In this document: positions 1 to 5,473 of the stretch, one piece after another | How positions within the stretch are numbered: position 1 is the stretch's first letter | Layout: the number at the start of each line of letters is the position of its first letter | The notes under the pieces: model-generated | The model's input: only the letters and a program-made list of their open reading frames with translations | Told to the model about the DNA's origin: nothing | Database searches by the model: none | Translations under genes and position numbers: made by a program | From: Candidatus Woesearchaeota archaeon | GTDB taxonomy: Archaea > Nanobdellota > Nanobdellia > Woesearchaeales > UBA11576 | Length of the DNA: 5,938 nucleotides | Reading direction: 5' to 3' | Assembly (NCBI GenBank): GCA_019322385.1 | Contig: JAHWIS010000112.1 | Coordinates: 1 to 5,938 of the forward strand

Positions 1-133
1 AGAAGAAGCATTTCTTAGGTCCAGGGTCGTTCGCATAGATGTCCTCATCACTCTTGAACTGCTCAGGCCTCTTACCCCTGCCTGTCGCGATGATGATCCA
101 ACGGTCAAGGATATAATCTTTCCTAAGTTCCAT
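1..133 (-). CDS. galT: Galactose-1-phosphate uridylyltransferase, N-terminal fragment (cut by window edge)
   Basis: Reading from an ATG at 133 to the left edge gives 44 codons beginning MELRKDYILDRWIIIATGRG, followed by KRPEQF and ending PKKCFF. This opening (E-L-R-K-D, then R-W-I-I-I-A, then G-K-R-P) is the typical start of GalT, which swaps UMP between UDP-glucose and galactose-1-phosphate to give glucose-1-phosphate and UDP-galactose in the cytoplasm. The Cys at residue 42 is probably the first of the zinc-binding C-x-x-C pair; the second Cys would lie just outside the window. The start is supported by GAGGG at 139-143, five bases upstream. The gene lies 35 bases after the glycogen synthase stop, so it is probably co-transcribed with it and links UDP-sugar supply to glucan synthesis. 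The catalytic H-P-H motif lies outside the window, so the call rests on the N-terminus alone. A related nucleotidyltransferase of the same fold is the main alternative. Confidence 0.82.
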   Translation of the reverse strand, partial: MELRKDYILDRWIIIATGRGKRPEQFKSDEDIYANDPGPKKCFF

Positions 134-168
134 TTTGTCCCTCTTTTCTTTCTGTCTTTTTTCTGATC

Positions 169-2004
169 TTATTGACTGAACACCTTATCTATCGCCATAT
201 TCTGCGCATTTATATAATTATTTATCAGGATATCCCAGTCTGCAAGGTTCGCGAGCCTTCTGGCTTCGATCTTATTCTCGACCCTTTTTTTCTTCTGGAG
301 CTTTGTGAAGTAATAAAGCAGCTTTGCAAGCTCGTCAGTAGCTTCGTCTTCCTGTTTTCCCATCCTCTTGATCACAAACACGCCTTTAGGGTCATCTCCT
401 TTCTGCTGCAGTGCGAACCTTCCGAATCCTGCAAGGTCTGTCGTGACTGAGGCAACGCCGAGTGCTCCAGCTTCGAGAGGTGTGTACCCCCACGGTTCAT
501 AGAACGATGGAAAGACACCGAAGTGCGATCCCTGCATAGCTTCATAGTAATTGAGGTCCAGCAAACCGTCTGCGCCTGTAAGGTAGATAGGATACATTAT
601 GACTTTTACCTTGTCGTCCTCTGAATTGTTGAGTCCCTGCTCTTGCATCATCTGCATGATAGGGTCTGTATAATCTATCAAATCGTGTGTGCATAGCGGA
701 GGCGTTGACTCTTCGCGCTTGAACCTCAGCGTCTTCCTCTTTATCTCGCTAAGGAAATTCTTGGTGAAGATTGTTTCTTTTGTGATCGGGCTGTCAGCGA
801 CAGTCGCGCTCAGCAGGCGCCACATGACATGCTCTGAGTTGTCCTTGAGGCTGTCTTCGATGTCCTTAAAGAGCATCCTGTTCTCGATGATCTCTGGTTT
901 TATGCCCCTGACGCCTGACGGCACCCAGAAGAAGGCGACGATGTTCCTCTTTGAGCTCTCTTTCTTCAGCATGTCATTGAGCTTTCCGAGGGCCTTTGTG
1001 AATATGTCGATGCCTTTGTCATGGACCTCATACCTGCTGGCTATGAAGTAGATAAGGGTCTTTTCAATGTCGAGATGGTAATAAGGAAAGAAATAATACA
1101 GGAGGAAATGGTATATCTTGTCCCTGAAGTTCTTGTGCCTTATAGAATTCTCTTCAATCGTCGGGAAACCGCTTATGTCCAGGCCGTTTGGCACGATGAT
1201 GTCTGGCTTCTTCTGCAGGATGTGCTCTGCTTCCATGCCTGTGATCTCAGATACTGTCGCGAATACATCTGCAGCATGGGCGCTGGCCTTTTCCAGCTGA
1301 TGCTTTGTATGTGCATTCTTGTTGTACGCCTCCTTATCAAATTCCATTGTATCAAGAAGGCATTTCCCTTCTTTATCATGGCAATAAAGGTCGACAGCAG
1401 AGCTTGCCAGACTCCTTCCAAGCACTGTCGCGTGGGTAATGAATACAGTCCCGACTTTGCATCCCTGGGACTTCAAGTATAGGAGTGCAGAGCCTGAGAT
1501 CCACTCATGGAACATCGCAGCGACTTTCTTGCCAGGCATCATGCTGCTTAGACGCTCGATGACCATGCCGACAGCCCAAGCCCAGACAACAGGCTCTTCA
1601 AATTCAAATGATGCATTGAGCGAGTCTACCTTGTAATGCTCCCAAAGATGAGTCTTTATCTCGTCTTTTCTTGCGAACAATGGGTGGAAATCGATCAGAA
1701 TCGCGTTAGGGTTGCCGTCGGTGAGCCATTTTCCATAATGAAGGACAATCCCGACTTCCTTGAGATCATCGCATACCTGCTTGTATTGGTCAGGGATTAT
1801 TGTCTCCTCGAACTCCCCTTTTACCTTATCATGGAAATAAGGCCCGATAAGGCAGTAGTTCTCGCCATATATCTTCGAGGTCGGAGACACCTTTGTCTTT
1901 ATCACTGTATATATCCCGCCGACCTTGTTGCATATCTCCCAGGATACCTCGAACAAGAAATCTGCCTTTAATCCTATATCTTCACCACTTTTTTCTTCTG
2001 CCAA
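169..2004 (-). CDS. Glycogen synthase, GT3 (eukaryote-like) family
   Basis: This 611-residue cytoplasmic enzyme is predicted to extend alpha-1,4-glucan from UDP-glucose. It has the GT3 layout from end to end: SWEICNKVGGIYTVIKTK (21-38), FHEW (165-168), THATVLGR (190-197), PNGLDI (272-277), SRYEVHDKGIDIF (323-335) and the C-terminal block PSFYEPWGYTPLE (499-511). The last contains the E-x7-E pair E503/E511, which matches the catalytic-site glutamates of yeast and animal glycogen synthase. It is shorter than the roughly 700-residue eukaryotic enzymes and lacks their phosphorylated tails, but keeps a basic helix before LADW (588-591) where they have the glucose-6-phosphate arginine helix. The start is TTG at 2004: there is no in-frame ATG between it and an in-frame TGA upstream, a GGGGGA ribosome site sits six bases before it, and the conserved domain begins at about residue 14. 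It follows the MinD-like gene by 49 bases and precedes galT. Confidence 0.93.
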   Translation of the reverse strand: MAEEKSGEDIGLKADFLFEVSWEICNKVGGIYTVIKTKVSPTSKIYGENYCLIGPYFHDKVKGEFEETIIPDQYKQVCDDLKEVGIVLHYGKWLTDGNPNAILIDFHPLFARKDEIKTHLWEHYKVDSLNASFEFEEPVVWAWAVGMVIERLSSMMPGKKVAAMFHEWISGSALLYLKSQGCKVGTVFITHATVLGRSLASSAVDLYCHDKEGKCLLDTMEFDKEAYNKNAHTKHQLEKASAHAADVFATVSEITGMEAEHILQKKPDIIVPNGLDISGFPTIEENSIRHKNFRDKIYHFLLYYFFPYYHLDIEKTLIYFIASRYEVHDKGIDIFTKALGKLNDMLKKESSKRNIVAFFWVPSGVRGIKPEIIENRMLFKDIEDSLKDNSEHVMWRLLSATVADSPITKETIFTKNFLSEIKRKTLRFKREESTPPLCTHDLIDYTDPIMQMMQEQGLNNSEDDKVKVIMYPIYLTGADGLLDLNYYEAMQGSHFGVFPSFYEPWGYTPLEAGALGVASVTTDLAGFGRFALQQKGDDPKGVFVIKRMGKQEDEATDELAKLLYYFTKLQKKKRVENKIEARRLANLADWDILINNYINAQNMAIDKVFSQ

Positions 2005-2010
2005 AATAAT

Positions 2011-2016
2011 TCCCCC
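2011..2016 (-). promoter_or_regulatory. Ribosome binding site of the TTG-started glycogen synthase
   Basis: On the coding strand GGGGGA lies six bases before TTG at 2004. It can pair with the CCUCC end of 16S rRNA through one G-U wobble. It supports TTG as the true start, because no ATG or GTG start is available in frame between the upstream stop and the conserved domain. The first two G bases also form the 3' arm of a small hairpin (2015-2028). Confidence 0.6.
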
Positions 2017-2028
2017 AATCGAAATTGG
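2015..2028 (-). other. Small hairpin touching the glycogen synthase ribosome site
   Basis: The coding strand reads CCAAT-TTCG-ATTGG, a perfect five-pair inverted repeat with a four-base TTCG loop, just before the start of glycogen synthase. The 3' arm shares two bases with the GGGGGA ribosome site. The stem is short and A/T-rich at the loop end, and the loop is closed by T-A rather than the specially stable C-G pair, so it may be chance or only weakly stable. Confidence 0.35.
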
Positions 2029-2029
2029 A

Positions 2030-2055
2030 AATCATTACCTTTTTGCTATAATTTT
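2030..2055 (-). promoter_or_regulatory. Possible weak internal archaeal promoter before glycogen synthase
   Basis: The coding strand after the MinD-like stop contains the A/T-rich run ATAAAATTATAG, which resembles an archaeal TATA element. A start site about 25 bases downstream would fall near 2022 and give a short leader still containing the GGGGGA ribosome site. There is no clear BRE or other supporting element, and the run includes the upstream stop codon, so this is a candidate only. The 49-base gap is one of the two longest in the window, and otherwise holds only the hairpin and ribosome site. Confidence 0.22.
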
Positions 2056-2833
2056 ATGACTTCTTGAAAACCCTCAGCACCTTTGACATCAAGCGTGGAT
2101 CCTTGTACTCTTCTCCCAAGACCTTTGCAGCGAGCGTGCGATATGATATGGCAAAATCCTTTTTAGGCGCATGAATAGTCGCAGGAGCGGTCTTTGCCAA
2201 TGCCTCTAACACCTTGACATTGTCGTTTATGACTGAAAGGACAGGGACACCTGTCGTGTTCTCGATGTCATGCACAGAAAGCTCAAACCTCTTGTTCCTG
2301 ACTTTGTTCAATATAAGGCCAGCTATCGGTGTCTTCCTCTCTTTTGCCACCTTTATAGCGTGCATGGTGCAGCTCAACGTCGGATAGTCAGGGCTTGTCA
2401 CGACAAGCAGTTCGTCAGCGGCTATCATGGTAGAGAGCATCTCGTCGCTGAGGTTCGGCGAGGAATCTATCAGTATGACATCGTACTCTTTCTTTATCTG
2501 CGAGAGCCTGTTGTGCAGTTTGTACGGATTGAGCCTCTTCTGCTGGGTCTTCTTCGGGACCAATGAACTTGTCAGCACGTCAAAGCCGTATTTTGACTTG
2601 GTAATTGCTTTCTCAAGAGGTGCATTGTCGTATATCACATCGTGGAGCGTGCTCTCTGATTCAAGGACACCTAGATGTAGCCCTAGATTAGGTGCTGTCA
2701 TGTTGCCGTCAACAAGAAGGACCCTCTTGTTGAACTTCGTAGCAAGAGCGGCGCCAAGGTTTGACACGACTGTTGTCTTGCCCACTCCTCCTTTTACGGA
2801 GATTATGCCGATTATCTTTGTTTCTTTTGTCAT
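2054..2833 (-). CDS. MinD/ParA-family ATPase with C-terminal amphipathic helix
   Basis: This 259-residue protein is a deviant Walker-A P-loop ATPase. KGGVGKTT at 14-21 carries both the signature lysine K14 and the P-loop lysine K19; PNLGLHLG follows at 48-55; the Walker B strand DVILIDSSP at 118-126 has D123; and LNKVRNKR follows near residue 175. ATPases of this family form ATP-dependent dimers on membrane or DNA and position division proteins, plasmids or large cargo. The last 13 residues, RLMSKVLRVFKKS, look like an amphipathic helix similar in style to the membrane-targeting tail of MinD. The usual switch-I Asp is Asn here (VDGN, N44). Its ATG overlaps the TGA of the upstream DUF5752-like gene (ATGA), with AAGGTG five bases before it (2839-2844), so the two are probably translationally coupled. 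No MinC or MinE gene is present. Placement in a glucan operon suggests cargo other than the division ring. Confidence 0.88.
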   Translation of the reverse strand: MTKETKIIGIISVKGGVGKTTVVSNLGAALATKFNKRVLLVDGNMTAPNLGLHLGVLESESTLHDVIYDNAPLEKAITKSKYGFDVLTSSLVPKKTQQKRLNPYKLHNRLSQIKKEYDVILIDSSPNLSDEMLSTMIAADELLVVTSPDYPTLSCTMHAIKVAKERKTPIAGLILNKVRNKRFELSVHDIENTTGVPVLSVINDNVKVLEALAKTAPATIHAPKKDFAISYRTLAAKVLGEEYKDPRLMSKVLRVFKKS

Positions 2834-3792
2834 TTGAACACCTTCTTCAGATGCGAGAGCACCTCTTCCTTATCACCCTCGCCGCTGGTCGGCACGCTGG
2901 GTGCAGGTGTAGCTGTCCGCGGTTGCGGCGGCTGCGGACTGTCTGGCGATCTTTTCACAGCACTTCCCTGATTTCCCTCTATAGAGAAAAGCTTCTTCAT
3001 ATCGCTCTTGAATTCGTTCATGCTCGATCTGGTGAATACTGTTGACATCTCCTCCTTAAGCTGGCGGGGGAAGCTCTTCACCTCTGTGAACTTCAGCATC
3101 TCTTCGCATGGATCCTTCTCGACTTTCATTGAAGGCCTTTCCGTCGATATCTCTGACAATATCTCGTTCGCAGTAGGTTGGTGCACTTTTTCTTCTAGCT
3201 TGAATTCTGGTTCTATCCTCTCTTTCTCTCTGCTCTGCCTTGCCTTTTCCAGCGCAATGCGGTCCATCTTCTGCTTTACAGAGTCTATGAGTATCTTCTC
3301 AAGCCGCTCTTTTGCAATCTCAACATCGCTCTTTACGTTTGCACTTGGCTTGGGCTTTGCTGCAATGCTTGCTTTTTTCTCAAGCGTCTTTGCTGCTGGT
3401 TTCATCTCTCTCTTCATTTGGGGCTTTGGCTGCGGGACAGGCGCAGGAGCGGCTGCCGGCCTGATGGCGATGCTGTGGTGCGGCGGGGCAACAGTCATTT
3501 CAAGCTCATATATCCTGCTGCCTACAACCTTCATGGATTCCTCCTTGCTTTTTGAGGAGAACAGGCTGTTCGCGAGCTTGTAGTCCTTGTGCACATCCTT
3601 GATCCAGTTACCGAAATCATTCCTGCCATCATTACAATGGTGCCTGAACACCTCGTGCTCCATGCTCCGTAGGGCAGTGTACAGCTCTTTCAGACTCTTT
3701 ATCGAAGAGCCGTCCTTGAGCTTGAATGTGTGATTGGAATGCACATTGCCCAGGATCCTTTTGTTTTCGATTGTCATAGGGGTATTGGCCAT
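2830..3792 (-). CDS. DUF5752-like domain protein with long disordered and coiled-coil tail
   Basis: This 320-residue protein has no known function. Residues 22-83 form a domain with F-K-L..G..I-K-S..E-L, then H51/H52, NDF (58-60) and WIKDV (63-67), shared with the neighbouring 134-residue protein. I recognise it as resembling the archaeal DUF5752 family, by recall rather than by search. After it come a Pro/Ala/Lys-rich linker (about 102-155), a charged, probably helical or coiled-coil segment (156-203), a second Pro-rich linker (275-305) and a final helix EEVLSHLKKVFK. A similar motif, FKSDMKKLFS, occurs at 261-270. No signal peptide or membrane span is seen. The architecture suits an adaptor or scaffold. 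The ATG at 3792 has GAGGT eight bases upstream (3801-3805), five bases after the previous stop, and the stop overlaps the MinD-like start. Linker composition makes homology outside the domain hard to judge. Confidence 0.85.
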   Translation of the reverse strand: MANTPMTIENKRILGNVHSNHTFKLKDGSSIKSLKELYTALRSMEHEVFRHHCNDGRNDFGNWIKDVHKDYKLANSLFSSKSKEESMKVVGSRIYELEMTVAPPHHSIAIRPAAAPAPVPQPKPQMKREMKPAAKTLEKKASIAAKPKPSANVKSDVEIAKERLEKILIDSVKQKMDRIALEKARQSREKERIEPEFKLEEKVHQPTANEILSEISTERPSMKVEKDPCEEMLKFTEVKSFPRQLKEEMSTVFTRSSMNEFKSDMKKLFSIEGNQGSAVKRSPDSPQPPQPRTATPAPSVPTSGEGDKEEVLSHLKKVFK

Positions 3793-3797
3793 TTTTT

Positions 3798-4202
3798 CTA
3801 ACCTCTTGTGTTGTTCTTGCCTGATACTGTATGCTTAAGCAAAGCAATCTGGCTTTCTTTCTTATCGTTCAACAGGTGAAGATGATCAGCAAGGTCTTCA
3901 TTGTCGAAAACATCTTTTATCCATGTGGCGAAGTCATTCTTCTCGTTGCTGACATGGAAGCTGAAATCATCATCGCTTATGGTGTCGAGCATCAGTGCCA
4001 GCTCTTCTATGCTCTTTATTGTCTTTCCATTGCAGAGCTTGAAATATTTATCAGGTGAGATATCGGCGGGTTTTTCTTTTTTCGAGTCTCTATGCTCTTT
4101 TGCCTTCACGCTTCTTTTCTTTATCTTTTCCCTCTTACTCTTCCTTTTTATCACTGAGCGTGCTGTTGATTTCTTTTTCTTATAATGCCGTACCCATGTC
4201 AT
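3798..4202 (-). CDS. Small DUF5752-like protein with Lys/Arg-rich N-terminal tail
   Basis: This 134-residue protein has two parts. Residues 5-44 are extremely basic, with 21 of 40 being Lys or Arg, and are probably disordered; such a tail could bind nucleic acid, acidic partners or a membrane. Residues 53-112 form the same domain as in the next gene: FKL..G..IKS..EL, H83, NDF (89-91) and WIKDV (94-98). The remaining tail is short. The function is unknown. The start ATG at 4202 lies inside the 3' end of the GH57 gene (23-base overlap), with a near-perfect GAGGTG at 4210-4215, seven bases upstream, which decides this start. The stop is five bases before the next gene, so these two paralogues and the ATPase look translated together. 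The conserved positions shared with the downstream gene make it very likely a real gene. The basic tail could be mistaken for low-complexity noise, but it is in frame with a strong ribosome site. Confidence 0.85.
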   Translation of the reverse strand: MTWVRHYKKKKSTARSVIKRKSKREKIKKRSVKAKEHRDSKKEKPADISPDKYFKLCNGKTIKSIEELALMLDTISDDDFSFHVSNEKNDFATWIKDVFDNEDLADHLHLLNDKKESQIALLKHTVSGKNNTRG

Positions 4203-5427
4203 CTCCTTTCACCTCGCTAGCATTTGCCGTACCTGCTGCTGCAGGCTGACCTGATTTCAGCCTAAGCACTAGATCATTCATCACATTCATGAAATTGATA
4301 AAAGAGTCATATGGCGAATCATAAGGATTGAAGTACTTATGCACGTCACCATCATTGAACCATTTGGTGCACATGTAGTAGAAATGATCTGATGTCTGGA
4401 GCCTTCTCCAGTCTTCGATGAGCTTCTGGTCTTTCGATTTCTTTATGTCTTTCTCAAGCGAATACAGCCTGTTTGCAGAGGACTGCTGTATCCTGTTGCC
4501 GAGCCAGGCCGACAGGTCCCGCTCGATGTCTGCCCAGGATATCATGTTATGGCAGTCGATCTCGTCCTTTGTGTCATGTGTCTCTATGAGTTCAGAGGGT
4601 GTCTTGAAGCTGTTGTCAGGATTCTTGAGAAGCTCTGCAGGCAGCTGCCGCAGGAAGTCGAATATTCCAGTATCTTCCCACTGGTGCTCGCCTATTGTCT
4701 CGTAATCCATGAACAGATTTATGCATTCACCATTGCCGTTGAAGCTGTTGATCCATTGGCAGTACTTCTCTGTTGTCAGCGGCCATTCCTCCCAGCCCCT
4801 GTTCGAGAACCTGAAAGCAATATCGTCAGATAGCTTATAGTTCTTCATAAGTAGCTTGATGTTCTTTGTTGTCTTGGGTCTGTATACAAAATTCGCGCTC
4901 TTCCATCCCAGTACAGTGTCCCATCCTTCTGATATTATACCTTTGAAACCCATGTCTTCTATGAATTTTGCAATCTCATTGTTGTAGATCAGCTCAGTGT
5001 TCCTGAATACTTTAGGTTCCTGACCAAAGAGATCCTTTATCTTTTTCCTGTGGAGCATCACCTGCTCCTTGAACTCCTCCTTGGAGAACAGATATGCAAG
5101 GGAATGATAGTATGTCTCTGAAAGGAACTCGACCCTCCCTGTCGCTGCAAGCTTCCTGAAGCTCTCTATGACTTCCGGCGCCCATCTCTCACACTGCTCG
5201 ATGAATACTCCTGAAAGAGAGTATGCGACCCTGAATTTAGGGTGCCTGTCCAAGAGCTCTAGCATGAGATTGTTTGCAGGCAGATAGCATTTCCTTACAA
5301 CTTTCCTGAGTATCTCTATGTTTTTCTCGTCATCAAAGTAATTGCTATTCTTGCCGATATCAAAAAGCGGGTAACGCCGCATCCTGAACGGCTGATGCAC
5401 CTGAAAATAAAAGCAAATGCTTACCAT
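4180..5427 (-). CDS. GH57 alpha-amylase-type glycoside hydrolase
   Basis: This 415-residue enzyme is predicted to hydrolyse or rearrange alpha-1,4-glucan in the cytoplasm (no signal peptide). All GH57 conserved regions are visible: FQVHQP (8-13); the E-T-Y-Y-H region at 104-108; FRNTELIYNNE (141-151) with the likely nucleophile E145; FMDYETIGEHQW (239-250) with the likely acid/base D241; and TSDHFYYM (345-352). The later DVHKYFNPYDSPYDSF (361-376) is typical of the Methanocaldococcus MJ1611-like amylase group. Residues 393-415 are an Ala/Gly-rich tail outside the catalytic domain. ATG 5427 is the only start: an in-frame TAA lies at 5452-5454 and the HQP motif sits at the normal distance. The best ribosome site, GAGGA at 5441-5445, is 13 bases away, longer than usual. 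The gene follows a GT4 gene, a pairing I recall as common near such amylases. The exact activity (amylase, transferase or branching) cannot be settled from sequence. Confidence 0.92.
   Translation of the reverse strand: MVSICFYFQVHQPFRMRRYPLFDIGKNSNYFDDEKNIEILRKVVRKCYLPANNLMLELLDRHPKFRVAYSLSGVFIEQCERWAPEVIESFRKLAATGRVEFLSETYYHSLAYLFSKEEFKEQVMLHRKKIKDLFGQEPKVFRNTELIYNNEIAKFIEDMGFKGIISEGWDTVLGWKSANFVYRPKTTKNIKLLMKNYKLSDDIAFRFSNRGWEEWPLTTEKYCQWINSFNGNGECINLFMDYETIGEHQWEDTGIFDFLRQLPAELLKNPDNSFKTPSELIETHDTKDEIDCHNMISWADIERDLSAWLGNRIQQSSANRLYSLEKDIKKSKDQKLIEDWRRLQTSDHFYYMCTKWFNDGDVHKYFNPYDSPYDSFINFMNVMNDLVLRLKSGQPAAAGTANASEVKGDDMGTAL
4210..4215 (-). promoter_or_regulatory. Ribosome binding site inside the GH57 gene for the small DUF5752-like gene
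   Basis: GAGGTG on the coding strand, seven bases before ATG 4202, is a near-ideal archaeal Shine-Dalgarno sequence. In the GH57 frame the same bases encode E405-V406. It fixes the start of the downstream gene and implies translation coupled to, or re-initiated at, the end of GH57. A second GGAG lies directly against the ATG (4203-4206), too close to be the functional site. Confidence 0.75.
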
Positions 5428-5473
5428 TTTTTTTGTTTTTTCCTCTTTTTTTTATTCTCTTTCCTTACTTCTT
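5428..5473 (-). other. Purine-rich intergenic leader before GH57
   Basis: The 46 bases between the GT4 stop and the GH57 start are almost all A and G on the coding strand, with only three pyrimidines and runs of A up to eight long. They contain two weak ribosome-site-like words (AAGGA and GAGGA). No TATA element or terminator is convincing: the T-runs are on the opposite strand, so they would not terminate this transcript. It looks like an unstructured spacer or leader inside an operon. Confidence 0.4.

Noticed and set aside
1042..1113. Aromatic, hydrophobic stretch in glycogen synthase (residues 298-321) that looks like a membrane span
   Set aside because: It corresponds to a region of GT3 enzymes rich in Phe/Tyr before the R-Y-E motif and contains D-I-E-K in the middle; it is part of the soluble GT-B fold.
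1021..1482. Plus-strand open frame of 153 codons inside the glycogen synthase gene
   Set aside because: It is antisense to conserved GT3 sequence, has no recognisable motif, and shares its span with several other shadow frames.
2427..2837. Plus-strand open frame of 136 codons opposite the MinD-like ATPase
   Set aside because: It is antisense to the P-loop and Walker B regions, whose protein conservation explains the sequence. There is no sign of a protein of its own.
3008..3583. Long plus-strand open frame of 191 codons rich in Ser, Phe and Ala that looks like a membrane protein
   Set aside because: It lies fully antisense to the 320-residue DUF5752-like gene. The hydrophobic look is the expected complement of Lys/Glu-rich codons, and no ribosome site or conserved motif supports it.
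3632..3847. Minus-strand open frame of 71 codons across the junction of the two DUF5752-like genes
   Set aside because: It overlaps both real genes in another frame, has no motif, and the junction is explained by a normal stop, ribosome site and start.
5428..5460. T-run on the plus strand as a terminator
   Set aside because: All genes are on the minus strand, where this is an A-run. Archaeal termination uses T-runs on the coding strand, and there is no plus-strand gene to end here.
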